Shown here in pieces: positions 16,930-26,853 of a stretch of 64,000 nucleotides of DNA (position 1 is the first letter of the stretch; every line of letters starts with the position of its first letter). The DNA is from Streptococcus ruminantium. GTDB taxonomy: Bacteria > Bacillota > Bacilli > Lactobacillales > Streptococcaceae. Location: positions 756,501 to 820,500 of the forward strand of contig NZ_AP018400.1 in NCBI RefSeq assembly GCF_003609975.1, given 5' to 3'. Under the pieces are notes generated by a model, which saw only the letters and a program-made list of their open reading frames with translations, did not search any database and was not told the origin of the DNA. Made by a program: the position numbers and the translations under genes.

Positions 16930-17787
16930 ATGGAAATGTGGTTTTCAGAAGTCCAGACTCCAGATGTGAAATTATCTATTAGAACCAGCCAGCAACTCTA
17001 TGCAGGTAGAAGTGAGTTTCAGGATATTGCAGTATTGGATTCACCGGCTTTCGGTAAAATTTTGACCCTTAATGGTCGTGTTCTTTTTTCAGATGTGGAT
17101 GATTTTGTATATAACGAAATGGCTGTCCATGTGCCTATGGCTGTCCATCCCAATCCTAAAAAAATCTTGATTTTGGGTGGGGGTGATGGTGGTGTCGCCC
17201 AAGTACTAAGCATGTATCCTGAAATTGAACAGATTGATGTTGTAGAACCCGATGAGCTTCTGGTTGAAGTGTGTCGGGAATATTTTCCTGATTATGCTTC
17301 AGGTTTAGAGGATGAGCGAGTAGAGGTCTACTTGCAAGATGGATTGCGTTTTTTACGTAACTGTGAGAATGAATATGATATTATCATCAATGACGCAACC
17401 GATCCTTTTGGACATACAGAGGGCTTATTCACTAAGGAATTTTATGGTAATGCCTTTCGTGCTTTGAAAGAAGATGGCATAATGGTCTATCAACATGGTT
17501 CGCCTTTTTATGATGAGGATGAGTCGGCCTTTCGTTCCATGCACCGTAAGGCTACTCAATCTTTCCCTATCAGTCGGGTTTATCAGGCCCATATTCCTAC
17601 TTCGGCAGCAGGTTACTGGCTATTTGGCTTTGCTTCAAAGAAATACCATCCTATTGAAGATTTTGATAAGGACAAATGGAAAGCACGTCAACTTTTTACA
17701 GAGTACTATACAGCAAATCTGCACGTGGGAGCTTTTCTTTTGCCCCGCTATGTTGAAGCTATTTTAGAAGAAGAGGAGAAAAAATAA
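16930..17787 (+). CDS. speE: spermidine synthase
   Basis: The 285-residue aminopropyltransferase has the dcSAM-binding motif ILGGGDGGVAQ and the catalytic-Asp segment NDATDPFGHTEGLFTKEFYG. It moves an aminopropyl group from decarboxylated SAM to putrescine in the cytoplasm. The start is uncertain: ATG 16930 (MEMWFSEVQTPD) fits the family length; TTG 16888 would add 14 residues; neither has a strong Shine-Dalgarno, which fits control by the structured leader. No SAM decarboxylase is in this window. The stop overlaps the next start by one base. Confidence 0.92.
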   Translation: MEMWFSEVQTPDVKLSIRTSQQLYAGRSEFQDIAVLDSPAFGKILTLNGRVLFSDVDDFVYNEMAVHVPMAVHPNPKKILILGGGDGGVAQVLSMYPEIEQIDVVEPDELLVEVCREYFPDYASGLEDERVEVYLQDGLRFLRNCENEYDIIINDATDPFGHTEGLFTKEFYGNAFRALKEDGIMVYQHGSPFYDEDESAFRSMHRKATQSFPISRVYQAHIPTSAAGYWLFGFASKKYHPIEDFDKDKWKARQLFTEYYTANLHVGAFLLPRYVEAILEEEEKK

Positions 17788-19046
17788 TGAGTCGTTTGTT
17801 AGTGATTGGATGTGGTGGTGTTGCTCAAGTAGCCATCAGTAAGATTTGTCAAGCTTCAGATACTTTCAAGGAAGTTATGATTGCCAGTCGCACCAAGTCC
17901 AAGTGTGACGATGTAAAGGCTAGTCTTGAAGGAAAAACAGCCACAAAAATTGAAACTGCTCAAGTTGATGCGGATAAGGTGGAAGAAGTTATCGCCTTGA
18001 TAGAAAGCTATCAGCCCAAGGCGGTGTTGAATGTGGCTTTGCCCTATCAGGATCTGGCTATTATGGATGCTTGTTTAGCGACAGGAGTCGACTATATCGA
18101 TACGGCCAATTACGAATGTGAAGATACAGAAGATCCTGAGTGGCGAGCTATTTATGAAAAACGTTGTGAAGAAGAGGGATTCACAGCCTATTTTGACTAT
18201 TCTTGGCAGTGGGCTTATAAGGAGCGTTTTGAAAAAGCAGGGCTGACAGCACTTTTAGGAAGTGGCTTTGATCCGGGTGTGACAAGTGTATTTTCTGCTT
18301 ACGCTCTCAAGCACTACTTTGATGAGATTCATTATATCGACATTTTGGATTGTAATGGTGGAGACCATGGTTATCCTTTTGCAACAAACTTCAATCCAGA
18401 AATCAATCTACGTGAGGTTTCTGCACCAGGGTCCTACTGGGAAAACGGTAAATGGGTAGAAGTAGAAGCTATGTCTATTAAGCGTGAGTACGACTTCCCT
18501 GAAGTAGGGCAAAAGGACATGTACCTCCTTCATCACGAAGAAATCGAGTCTCTTGCTAAAAATATTCCAGGTGTGAAACGCATTCGTTTCTTTATGACCT
18601 TTGGGCAATCTTACCTGACTCACATGAAATGTCTGGAAAATGTTGGTCTTCTCCGCACGGATCCAATCCATTTTAACGGTCAGGAAGTCGTACCGATCCA
18701 ATTCCTCAAAGCTCTTCTACCGGATCCAGCTAGTCTTGGTCCACGAACCGTTGGAAAAACCAATATTGGTTGTATCTTCACAGGGATTAAAGATGGTGTT
18801 GAGAAGACCATCTACATTTACAATGTCTGCGACCACCAAGAATGCTACAAGGAAGTTGGTTCACAGGCTATTTCCTATACGACAGGTGTGCCAGCTATGA
18901 TTGGCACCAAGCTCGTTATGGATGGTACATGGAAGCAGCCAGGTGTTTACAATTTGGAAGAATTGGATCCAGATCCGTTCATGGCTCTACTCAATCAATA
19001 CGGTCTACCATGGCAGGTAGTCGAAAATCCAGTGTTGGTGGATTAA
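17787..19046 (+). CDS. carboxynorspermidine/carboxyspermidine dehydrogenase (saccharopine dehydrogenase fold)
   Basis: The 419-residue protein has an N-terminal NAD(P)-binding Rossmann motif (LVIGCGGVAQVAISKI) and the saccharopine-dehydrogenase-like C-domain. It condenses putrescine with aspartate semialdehyde and reduces the product to carboxyspermidine. It is often labelled LYS9 by homology. TAATG overlap with speE and direct abutment with nspC place it firmly in the spermidine pathway rather than lysine metabolism. Confidence 0.9.
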   Translation: MSRLLVIGCGGVAQVAISKICQASDTFKEVMIASRTKSKCDDVKASLEGKTATKIETAQVDADKVEEVIALIESYQPKAVLNVALPYQDLAIMDACLATGVDYIDTANYECEDTEDPEWRAIYEKRCEEEGFTAYFDYSWQWAYKERFEKAGLTALLGSGFDPGVTSVFSAYALKHYFDEIHYIDILDCNGGDHGYPFATNFNPEINLREVSAPGSYWENGKWVEVEAMSIKREYDFPEVGQKDMYLLHHEEIESLAKNIPGVKRIRFFMTFGQSYLTHMKCLENVGLLRTDPIHFNGQEVVPIQFLKALLPDPASLGPRTVGKTNIGCIFTGIKDGVEKTIYIYNVCDHQECYKEVGSQAISYTTGVPAMIGTKLVMDGTWKQPGVYNLEELDPDPFMALLNQYGLPWQVVENPVLVD

Positions 19047-20174
19047 ATGAGAATAGAAGAAATCCCAACGCCAGCCTACATCATTGATGAAGTTAAACTA
19101 GAAAAAAATCTTCAAATCCTCAAGTCTGTCCAAGATCAAACCGGCTGTAAGGTTCTTTTGGCTCAAAAGGCTTTTTCCATGTATGCCACCTATCCATTGA
19201 TTAGCCAATACTTAGCTGGAACGACCGCCTCAGGACTCTATGAAGCAAAATTAGGTCGAGAAGAGTTTGGCGGCGAAGTTCATGTCTTCGCCCCAGCTTT
19301 TAAGGATACAGATTTGGAAGAAATATTAGAGATTGCGGACCATATTGTTTTTAATTCGGAACGCCAGTTGCGAAAGCATGTTGAAAAATGCAGAGAAGTT
19401 GGTGTTAGTATCGGTCTACGTATCAATCCAGAATGTTCTACTCAGGGAGAGCATGCCCTATATGACCCCTGTGCAGCAGGTTCTCGTTTTGGTGTCCGAA
19501 TAGACCAGTTTTCAGAAGACTTGTTGGACCTAGTGGATGGCTTGCATTTCCATACTCTGTGTGAACAAAATGCCGACGACTTGAAAATAACTCTGGATGC
19601 TGTTGAGGAAAGATTTGGGTCTTATCTCCACCGTATCAAGTGGCTCAATATGGGGGGCGGTCATCACATAACAAGAGAGGATTATGATCTGAGGTTACTT
19701 GTTTCCTCTATCCAGCATATACAAGAAACCTATGGAGTAGAAGTTTATATCGAACCGGGTGAGGCTATTGCCCTCAATGCAGGCTATCTTGCGACCGAAG
19801 TTCTTGATATTGTAGAAAATGGTATTGAAACCCTGATCTTGGATACTTCAGCCACCTGTCATATGCCAGATGTCTTAGAAATGCCTTATCGCCCACCTTT
19901 GCGATCTGGTTTTGAGGCAGGTGAGAAAGACTATACCTATCGCCTATCTTCCAATACATGTTTGACTGGTGATATTATTGGTGATTATTCCTTTGAGCAA
20001 CCTATTCAGATTGGTGATAAGCTCTACTTTGAAGACATGGCTATCTATTCTTTTGTCAAAAACAACACCTTTAACGGCATCGGATTGCCAAGTCTGGTTT
20101 TGATGGATAATCAAGGTGAGTGTCGCATCGTCAAGACTTTCGGTTATGAGGATTTTAAGGGGAGGCTATCGTGA
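19047..20174 (+). CDS. nspC: carboxynorspermidine/carboxyspermidine decarboxylase
   Basis: The 375-residue fold-III PLP enzyme decarboxylates carboxyspermidine to spermidine. Features are the PLP lysine in [11 protein letters not shown], the NMGGGHHI glycine loop, [13 protein letters not shown] and the catalytic Cys segment [18 protein letters not shown]. It abuts the dehydrogenase gene (taaATG) and its stop overlaps the aguA start. Length is normal for NspC. Confidence 0.93.
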   Translation: MRIEEIPTPAYIIDEVKLEKNLQILKSVQDQTGCKVLLAQKAFSMYATYPLISQYLAGTTASGLYEAKLGREEFGGEVHVFAPAFKDTDLEEILEIADHIVFNSERQLRKHVEKCREVGVSIGLRINPECSTQGEHALYDPCAAGSRFGVRIDQFSEDLLDLVDGLHFHTLCEQNADDLKITLDAVEERFGSYLHRIKWLNMGGGHHITREDYDLRLLVSSIQHIQETYGVEVYIEPGEAIALNAGYLATEVLDIVENGIETLILDTSATCHMPDVLEMPYRPPLRSGFEAGEKDYTYRLSSNTCLTGDIIGDYSFEQPIQIGDKLYFEDMAIYSFVKNNTFNGIGLPSLVLMDNQGECRIVKTFGYEDFKGRLS

Positions 20175-21274
20175 TGAAAAGTCCAAAAGAGGCTGGATAT
20201 CGCATGCCTGCTGAATACGAGCCCCATCATGGTACCCTCATGATCTGGCCGACTAGACCAGGCTCATGGCCTTTTGATGGTCAAGGAGCCAAGAAGGCCT
20301 TTGCACAGGTTATTTTTACGATTGCTGAAAGTGAGCAGGTCTATCTCTTAGTGGATAAGGCGCATTTGGCAGAAGCTCAGATGATACTAGGAGACTCTGT
20401 GGTCTATCTAGATATTCCTACTAACGATGCTTGGGCGCGTGATACCGGTCCTACCATTTTGCTTAATGAAAATAGCAGAGCTTTGTCTGTCAACTGGGCC
20501 TTCAATGCTTGGGGCGGTGACTACGATGGTCTCTACCAGAATTATGAAGCCGATGATCAAGTAGCCAGCCGATTCAGCCACATTATCGGCTTACCTATTT
20601 ATGATTGTCACCCCTTTGTCTTAGAAGGTGGTGCTATCCATAGTGATGGTGAGGGAACAATTCTGGTGACCGAATCCTGTTTACTCAGTCCAGGGCGCAA
20701 TCCTCATCTGATAAAAGAGGAGATTGAGCAAGTTTTACTAGATAGTCTGGGAGCTGAAAAAATTATTTGGTTGCCCTACGGGATCTACAATGATGAAACC
20801 AATGAGCATGTAGACAATGTAGCTGCCTTTGTCGGTCCAGCGGAGCTTGTTCTAGCTTGGACAGATGACGAAACGGATCCTCAATTTTTTATGTCAAAAG
20901 CCGATTTGGACTATCTGGCAACTCAAGTGGATGCCAAAGGAAGAAAGTTCACAGTCCACAAACTCCCAATTCCAAAGAATCCTATTTTGGTGACAGAAGA
21001 GGATCTGCCGGGTTATGCCTATGAAGTAGGGGAGGAAGAGAGGGCTGTCGGTGAACGCTTAGCGGCTTCTTATGTTAATTTTTATATTAGTAATGGAGCA
21101 GTCTTAGTGCCTCAATTTGGGGATATTCATGATGTGATGGCTGTCGAGATTTTAGCCTCTCTTTTTCCCACTAGGAAAATTGTTGGAATACCAGCCCGTG
21201 ACATCCTTTTGGGAGGAGGCAATATCCATTGTATTACCCAGCAAATTCCAGCATTTAGAAAGGAAAATCTATGA
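20174..21274 (+). CDS. aguA: agmatine deiminase
   Basis: The 366-residue pentein-fold enzyme hydrolyses agmatine to N-carbamoylputrescine. Conserved pieces are [51 protein letters not shown] and [14 protein letters not shown], which carries the catalytic Cys. ATG 20174 is chosen over GTG 20171 because of its spacing to aaggggagg. It overlaps nspC and, by 4 bases, aguB. Confidence 0.95.
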   Translation: MKSPKEAGYRMPAEYEPHHGTLMIWPTRPGSWPFDGQGAKKAFAQVIFTIAESEQVYLLVDKAHLAEAQMILGDSVVYLDIPTNDAWARDTGPTILLNENSRALSVNWAFNAWGGDYDGLYQNYEADDQVASRFSHIIGLPIYDCHPFVLEGGAIHSDGEGTILVTESCLLSPGRNPHLIKEEIEQVLLDSLGAEKIIWLPYGIYNDETNEHVDNVAAFVGPAELVLAWTDDETDPQFFMSKADLDYLATQVDAKGRKFTVHKLPIPKNPILVTEEDLPGYAYEVGEEERAVGERLAASYVNFYISNGAVLVPQFGDIHDVMAVEILASLFPTRKIVGIPARDILLGGGNIHCITQQIPAFRKENL

Positions 21275-22146
21275 GACAGGTTACAGTAGCAGCTATCCAG
21301 ATGCAGTGCAGTCAAGAACTGGTTGAAAATCTAGTGACCGCAGAACGCTTGGTTCGACAAGCAAGTCAGCAAGGTGCGCAAATTATCCTTTTACCAGAAC
21401 TCTTTGAACGTCCTTATTTTTGTCAGGAGCGCCAGTACGACTATTATGGCTATGCCAAGTCGGTAGAAGAAAATGATGCCATTCAACACTTTATTCCCAT
21501 TGCAAGAGAGTTGCAAGTAGTTTTACCTATTTCTTTCTATGAAAAAGATGGCAATAGTCTCTACAATTCTATTGCAGTGATTGATGCTGATGGCTCTGTA
21601 TTGGGCGTTTACCGTAAGACCCACATTCCTGATGACCATTATTACCAAGAGAAATTTTACTTCACACCGGGCGATACAGGCTTTAAGGTATGGGAGACTC
21701 GCTATGCTAAGATTGGTATTGGTATTTGTTGGGACCAGTGGTTTCCAGAAACAGCCCGTTGTTTAGCCCTTAATGGAGCAGAATTACTCTTTTATCCGAC
21801 AGCTATCGGGTCTGAGCCAATTCTGGAAACAGATAGTCAAGGGCATTGGCAGCGGACCATGCAGGGACATGCAGCAGCAAATATTCTTCCGGTTATTGCC
21901 GCCAACCGTATCGGTTTGGAAGAAGTAGGTCCTTCTGTGGAAAATGGTGGTCAGTCATCTAGCCTGAATTTTTATGGGTCTTCCTTTATGACTGATGAAA
22001 CAGGTGGCTTACTAATCAAGGCCAGTCGCGATGAAGAAGAGATCTTGCTTGCTAGTTATGATTTAGACAAAGGTGCACGCGAGCGCTTGGATTGGGGACT
22101 TTTCAGAGATCGCAGACCGTATATGTATAAGCGCATTGTAGAATAA
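21271..22146 (+). CDS. aguB: N-carbamoylputrescine amidase
   Basis: The 291-residue nitrilase-superfamily enzyme converts N-carbamoylputrescine to putrescine, CO2 and ammonia. The Glu-Lys-Cys triad is visible: [21 protein letters not shown] and [15 protein letters not shown]. It is the last gene of the operon and feeds putrescine to SpeE and to the carboxyspermidine branch. A MITE-like inverted repeat begins 6 bases after its stop and may act as terminator. Confidence 0.95.
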   Translation: MRQVTVAAIQMQCSQELVENLVTAERLVRQASQQGAQIILLPELFERPYFCQERQYDYYGYAKSVEENDAIQHFIPIARELQVVLPISFYEKDGNSLYNSIAVIDADGSVLGVYRKTHIPDDHYYQEKFYFTPGDTGFKVWETRYAKIGIGICWDQWFPETARCLALNGAELLFYPTAIGSEPILETDSQGHWQRTMQGHAAANILPVIAANRIGLEEVGPSVENGGQSSSLNFYGSSFMTDETGGLLIKASRDEEEILLASYDLDKGARERLDWGLFRDRRPYMYKRIVE

Positions 22147-22152
22147 TAAAAG

Positions 22153-22307
22153 AGCTTGGGACAAAAAGATTTTCAATTTTGAAAATCTCAATTATCAAGT
22201 CCTTTAGATCTATAATTGAACAAAAAAAGCGAACAAACCAAGATTCTGATTGTCAGAAAACTGGTTTTGTTCTCTTTTTATATATGAAATTGGACTATTG
22301 TCCCAAC
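22153..22307. repeat. ~155-bp MITE-like inverted-repeat element
   Basis: Terminal inverted repeats gcttgggacaa at 22151-22161 and ttgtcccaacc at 22299-22309 bound a non-coding segment with inner stems, including gaacaaaacc-type arms (gaacaaacca near 22230, tggttttgttc near 22262). It follows the aguB stop and probably works as the operon terminator. I recognise the TTGGGACAA end as common in streptococcal intergenic repeats, but cannot name the element. Confidence 0.55.
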
Positions 22308-22425
22308 CTCTTTTCTCCTTTTTCGTCACTAACTGTAGAAAAATGGATTGGGACTCTACACAAATTCTACACTTTTTTTCAGAGTAACATAAAAACCTAG
22401 TCCAATGTTGGAACTAGGGTACATT

Positions 22426-23019
22426 TTATCCTAATAACTGTCGTAGCCATTGACTTCCATAAATCCAGAAGAAACTGTAAGCCACAACGGAGAAGGGACG
22501 ACAAAGTAAGGTGATAGTGATAAACTTGCGATAACTCATACTGGTCAAGCCGGTAATCATCACCACAATGTCCGCAGGAGAAATAGGGGAAAGCATGCAG
22601 AAAATGAAGAAAATTTCATAGCTACGCTTATTATCAATCTTACTTTCATACTTGTGGAAAGTTTCTTCGGACATGAATAGTAGGCAGAATTTTTTCCCAT
22701 AGCGACGTGCCAACCAGAAGAGGATGATACTTCCTATAGAGATACCAATGTAGTTGAGGAAAAATCCCAACCAAAAATGAAATACCAAGAAGCCAACAAC
22801 AGTTGTAACACCACCAGGAATAATCGGGAAAACAACCTGGATGATTTGAATTGCCAAGAAGGAGAGAATCCCCAAAGTTCCTTGACTTTTTATCAGATCG
22901 CTCAAAACATTTTGGTCATTTAAAATACCAATCTTATAGAGCCAAAATAGAAAACCAATGGTTCCAATAAGGGTGAGAACACTTAAAATTTGAATCGTTT
23001 TTTGCCAAAATTTATACAT
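22426..23019 (-). CDS. TVP38/TMEM64 (VTT/DedA-like) membrane protein
   Basis: The 197-residue protein has about five hydrophobic segments and the VTT-domain hallmarks: a Pro/Gly-rich re-entrant loop FPIIPGGVTTVVGFLVF, then GFFLNYIGISIGSIILFWLARRYGKK and SPISPADIVVMITGL. Bacterial relatives act in lipid scramblase-like or envelope functions; the exact role is unknown. It is encoded alone on the minus strand between the polyamine operon and the IS-flanked sugar locus. Confidence 0.85.
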   Translation of the reverse strand: MYKFWQKTIQILSVLTLIGTIGFLFWLYKIGILNDQNVLSDLIKSQGTLGILSFLAIQIIQVVFPIIPGGVTTVVGFLVFHFWLGFFLNYIGISIGSIILFWLARRYGKKFCLLFMSEETFHKYESKIDNKRSYEIFFIFCMLSPISPADIVVMITGLTSMSYRKFITITLLCRPFSVVAYSFFWIYGSQWLRQLLG

Positions 23020-23152
23020 AATTTTATTTTACCATATTTCAACGTTTTTTTACATCTTAATTCCATAAAAATGAAGCTAGTTATTAGCCAACAGTTCTGA
23101 AAAAATTTGAGGTATTCATTTGGAGAAAACTTTTGACAAAAGAGACTAGAAT

Positions 23153-23347
23153 TTGAAAAAATCAAAGGAAGCTGGCAAATCATACCAAAGCATTGGGTAG
23201 TATAGCGGACTTTCTCTTGGTTGAACCACTCTTGAAGATTAATCAAGGATGTTGAAAAATCAGTACTATTATCATAGTTCCGCTTTAGAAGAACTACCTC
23301 ACACTAGTCGTATTTTAAGGATTTTATGATGTTGTGAATATAGGTTC
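23153..23347 (+). repeat. IS5-type transposase 3' fragment, copy 1
   Basis: From tttgaaaaaatcaaagg to gtgaatataggttct this is nearly identical to 31916-32117. It encodes decayed pieces of an IS5-group transposase C-terminus (SWQIIPK, RTFSWLNHS-type). Only the last ~195 bases of the element remain. It is in direct orientation with the copy beyond gtfA. Confidence 0.75.
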
Positions 23348-23497
23348 TAAGTGTCCCTCTATGATTTCAATACCCTTGTATTAACGTAGGTGGCGGAAGA
23401 TTACTCCTGTATTGATTATAGATGATTTTTCGTCTATACTTAGGGTGAAGACAATGTGGTATTTACACATCCATTTTGTATGAGACTTTTGAGCCAT
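23348..23497 (-). pseudogene. IS200/IS605 TnpA N-terminal remnant
   Basis: On the minus strand, from ATG at 23497, the sequence reads MAQKSHTKWMCKYHIVFT, then frameshifted pieces of EKSSIINTG and YKGIEIIEGHL. This is the start of the HUH transposase TnpA of IS200/IS605 elements (the conserved KYHIVF strand). It has frameshifts and is cut off at 23347 by the IS5-type fragment. Confidence 0.75.
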
Positions 23498-23627
23498 TTT
23501 TGCTATACAATGGGATTGAACAAACTTACTTGTAACGCGTTTTGAGCTTTTTGGGACAACTGCCGATGCGCACCCGCATAACGGGTTGTTTATTTGTTTC
23601 GCACTTACGGAGCGAAAATACTATAAC

Positions 23628-23665
23628 AAAAATAGTTTGAGATAAAAAGTCTCAAACTATTTTTA
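23628..23665 (-). terminator. msmR terminator
   Basis: A 15-bp stem (aaaaatagtttgaga/tctcaaactattttt) with a short loop and a T-run on the minus strand lies just past the msmR stop. Its symmetry also allows action on the other strand. Confidence 0.85.
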
Positions 23666-23714
23666 TAGCTCGAAATAGCCAAAATATACTAGGATGTTTA
23701 AAATGACAGCAATC

Positions 23715-24560
23715 TCATTTGGAAACGGACAAAAGTGGTGTTTTGCGGCATTGACTTGGTGACATGTGATAAAAATCTCTGAAGACTTTGGAGAAATAAA
23801 GAGGATCCATAAAACCAACAGAATAGGCAATAACCTTGATGGGTTCCTCTGTTCCTTCAAGTAATTGTTTAGCTCGTCTCATTCGAACCTGCAATAGGTA
23901 TTCTTTAGGACTAACATGGTGGAATTTTTTAAAGAGAGTCGTCAGGTAAGAGCGGTTGACATTTAAATCTTCTGCGATGGTCGAGATGGACAAACCATCA
24001 ATATTATAATGCATCTCAATCATATGACGACATTCTTGACAAATTTTTTCAGCCTGACTAAGTTGACTGACCTCTAGATTTGGTGAAGCTCTACTAAGTT
24101 CAAAGAGTAATTTATAGGCTTGGCTGAAAAGCTCCAGCTGATTTCTAGTTGTTCTTTCCCTAGATTCTGCCTTGGCAATCAATTTTATGATTTGTTGAGC
24201 AACTTTTGAAGTTGACTTTTTCAGACTGTTGCGGAGATAGGCATCAATGCCGATACTGGACAACTCAATATAATCTTGGGATTTGTTCCCTCCCATTCCG
24301 ATCCAATAATAAGACCAGGGGTTCCTTTTATCTGCTTGATAAAATGTCACTTCATTTGGTTTTAGGAGAAATAAATCTCCAGCAGACAGGTGAATTTCTT
24401 GATTGTTGTAGTAAAATGTCCCCTTTCCTTTGGTGATGTAGTGGAGAACGTAGTTGTCTCGGATAGCTGGTCCAAATGAGTAGGAAGGAGCGCAATCCTC
24501 ATAGCCGTAGAAGTCGATGGATAAGTCACTGGTATCTGTATTTAATTCAGAAAACAACAT
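23715..24560 (-). CDS. msmR: AraC-family activator of the msm/raf operon
   Basis: The 281-residue protein has an N-terminal cupin sugar-sensing domain (SFGPAIRDNYVLHYITKGKG, HLSAGDLFLLKPNEVTFYQ) and a C-terminal AraC DNA-binding domain with two helix-turn-helix motifs (ISTIAEDLNVNRSYLTTLFK, IKVIAYSVGFMDPLYFSKVF). The start MLFSELN at 24560 has an ideal aggagg upstream; a longer frame to 24614 is not needed. It is divergent from aga, as MsmR/RafR is in other streptococci, and should activate the operon on alpha-galactosides. Confidence 0.9.
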   Translation of the reverse strand: MLFSELNTDTSDLSIDFYGYEDCAPSYSFGPAIRDNYVLHYITKGKGTFYYNNQEIHLSAGDLFLLKPNEVTFYQADKRNPWSYYWIGMGGNKSQDYIELSSIGIDAYLRNSLKKSTSKVAQQIIKLIAKAESRERTTRNQLELFSQAYKLLFELSRASPNLEVSQLSQAEKICQECRHMIEMHYNIDGLSISTIAEDLNVNRSYLTTLFKKFHHVSPKEYLLQVRMRRAKQLLEGTEEPIKVIAYSVGFMDPLYFSKVFRDFYHMSPSQCRKTPLLSVSK

Positions 24561-24626
24561 GTCAAACTCCTCCTGAGAAATATTCACTAACATTTTACCA
24601 TATTTTAGTAACAAAATTCCATTTTA

Positions 24627-24639
24627 TGAAGCGCTTTCA
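24627..24639. promoter_or_regulatory. CcpA cre site in the msmR-aga divergent region
   Basis: tgaagcgctttca is a near-perfect palindrome matching the catabolite-responsive element consensus. It lies just upstream of the aga -10 (TAAAAT, 24645-24650), so CcpA would repress the operon on glucose. Confidence 0.8.
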
Positions 24640-24678
24640 TCTGGTAAAATGAATTCATCGTTAAGGAAGGGAGTTGCC

Positions 24679-26844
24679 ATGATCAATTATCAAGAAAGTA
24701 CATCGCTGTTTCATTTGCAGTCTGTTGACTTCTCTTATGTTCTTCAGGTTTTAGAAAATGGACTCTTGGTTCATCGTTACTTTGGAAAAAAAGTAAATCA
24801 TTTTAGTAGAGACAATAAAATAACATACCTGGATCGAGCTTTCTCACCCAATCCAATTAGTAAGGATCGGACTTTTTCACTAGATACCTTGCCACTTGAG
24901 TATTCTAGCAATGGTTTAGGAGATTTTCGAACATCTGCCATTGAATTGCGAAACGAAAAGGGAACAAGTCTGGATTTACGCTACAAGGATCATCGGATTT
25001 TTGTAGGGAAAAAAGACCTAGTTGGTTTGCCAGCAAGTTTCGGTGGAGATGAAGAGGTGGAAACCTTAGAGATTGACCTCTACGATGAATTGATAGATGT
25101 GACAGTAACACTAACCTATAGTCTCTTTTCAAGAGCCAACTACTTAACAAGGTCTGCCTTGATTCAGACGGGGAGAGAAGCAACTCACATTGAAAAAGCT
25201 TTGTCTATGACACTGGATTTACCACATAAGGATTTCACCATTCATACGCTTACTGGTCGCTATGGCTATGAAAAAGAATGGACTAGAACTCCTTTGACAC
25301 AAGGCAAATATTCTGTGGGGAGCATCCGTGGAGCTTCTAGTCATTCGAGAACCCCTTTTATTGCTTTGGCTGATCCAGATGCAAGTGAGGATGCAGGTGA
25401 GATTTACACGGCACAATTGGTTTATTCAGGCAATTTTATAGCCTTTGCAGAAACAACCGCTCTTCACACTACGAGACTAGGAATTGGTCTCAATGATGAA
25501 AAATTCAATTGGAAGTTAGAAGCCTATAGCTCCTTCCAAGCGCCAGAAGCCTTACTTTCCTATACTTCAAAGGGGTTTACGGGCTTGACAAAGGATAGTC
25601 AAAATTTTATTCGTCATCACTTAGTTAGAGGGAATTGGGCTCATAAAGAACGACCGATTCTCATTAACAACTGGGAAGCAACATATTTTGATTTTACTGA
25701 AGAAAAGATTGTCGACTTGGCAAAATCAGCTAAAGAAACTGGGATTGAACTCTTTGTCTTGGATGATGGTTGGTTTGGAAAACGCAATTCAGATACCTGT
25801 TCATTAGGTGATTGGGTGGAAAACCGCCAAAAATTACCATCTGGTTTAAATGGTCTAGCAAAAAAAATTACTGATTTAGGCATGAAATTTGGACTCTGGT
25901 TTGAGCCAGAAATGGTTTCTGAAGATAGTGATTTATATCGGGCACATCCAGACTGGACTATTCAGACCACTGGGAGAAGTCACACCTATAGTCGAGAACA
26001 ATTGGTTTTGGACTTATCAAAAGATGAAGTTTGTGATTACCTAATTGAATCTGTCTCAAGTGTTCTTCAGTCTGCTAACATTTCTTATGTCAAGTGGGAT
26101 ATGAACCGCAATATAACCAACATTCCTGAACTTCAGGCTAATCATGAGAAACATGAATTTTACCATCGCTATATATTGGGGCTTTACAGAGTTTTGGAAA
26201 CACTCCATCAGCGTTTTCCAGAAATTCTTTTTGAGTCCTGCTCAGGTGGTGGTGGTCGAAATGATCTTGGTTTACTCTATTATATGCCACAAGCTTGGGC
26301 TAGTGACAATACGGATGCCATCGGACGTCTCTCTATTCAGGACGGGACAGGATTAATTTTCCCATCTATTGCAGTTGGTTCTCATGTTTCCGCAGTGCCC
26401 AATCATCAAACAGGTCGCATTACTTCGCTTGCAACTAGGGGAAATGTAGCTATGCTTGGAAATCTAGGTTATGAATTGGATCTGCATGCTTTGACTAAAG
26501 ACGATCTTCAAGAAATTGAACAAGAAGTCAAAAACTACAAATCAATTCGCCATACCGTTCAATTCGGTGATTATTATCGACTCAAGAAAACCAACAATAC
26601 TCATGCCTACAATTATGTCAATGAAGACAAGAGCCAAGTTGTTTTCACCTTCATAAAAATTCTCTCTCAACCAGAAGCACCATTGCTACATGTCAAACTC
26701 AAGGGACTGGATGAGAAGGCGCTATACTATTCTAAGGAATTAGATGCCAGCTTTTACGGAGACGAACTCATGAACATAGGCTTAACCATGCCACATATTC
26801 AAAAAGATTACTTTAGTGTTCAATATATATTTCATAAACAATAG
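24679..26844 (+). CDS. aga: alpha-galactosidase (GH36)
   Basis: The 721-residue GH36 enzyme removes alpha-1,6-galactose from raffinose and melibiose in the cytoplasm. Catalytic motifs are YVKWDMNRNIT (nucleophile Asp), LFESCSGGGGRND and WASDNTDAIGR (acid/base Asp). ATG 24679 behind aaggaagggag is preferred to an in-frame ATG at 24649, which overlaps the promoter. First gene of the operon aga-msmE-msmF-msmG-gtfA. Length is normal. Confidence 0.95.
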   Translation: MINYQESTSLFHLQSVDFSYVLQVLENGLLVHRYFGKKVNHFSRDNKITYLDRAFSPNPISKDRTFSLDTLPLEYSSNGLGDFRTSAIELRNEKGTSLDLRYKDHRIFVGKKDLVGLPASFGGDEEVETLEIDLYDELIDVTVTLTYSLFSRANYLTRSALIQTGREATHIEKALSMTLDLPHKDFTIHTLTGRYGYEKEWTRTPLTQGKYSVGSIRGASSHSRTPFIALADPDASEDAGEIYTAQLVYSGNFIAFAETTALHTTRLGIGLNDEKFNWKLEAYSSFQAPEALLSYTSKGFTGLTKDSQNFIRHHLVRGNWAHKERPILINNWEATYFDFTEEKIVDLAKSAKETGIELFVLDDGWFGKRNSDTCSLGDWVENRQKLPSGLNGLAKKITDLGMKFGLWFEPEMVSEDSDLYRAHPDWTIQTTGRSHTYSREQLVLDLSKDEVCDYLIESVSSVLQSANISYVKWDMNRNITNIPELQANHEKHEFYHRYILGLYRVLETLHQRFPEILFESCSGGGGRNDLGLLYYMPQAWASDNTDAIGRLSIQDGTGLIFPSIAVGSHVSAVPNHQTGRITSLATRGNVAMLGNLGYELDLHALTKDDLQEIEQEVKNYKSIRHTVQFGDYYRLKKTNNTHAYNYVNEDKSQVVFTFIKILSQPEAPLLHVKLKGLDEKALYYSKELDASFYGDELMNIGLTMPHIQKDYFSVQYIFHKQ

Positions 26845-26853
26845 GAGGATATC

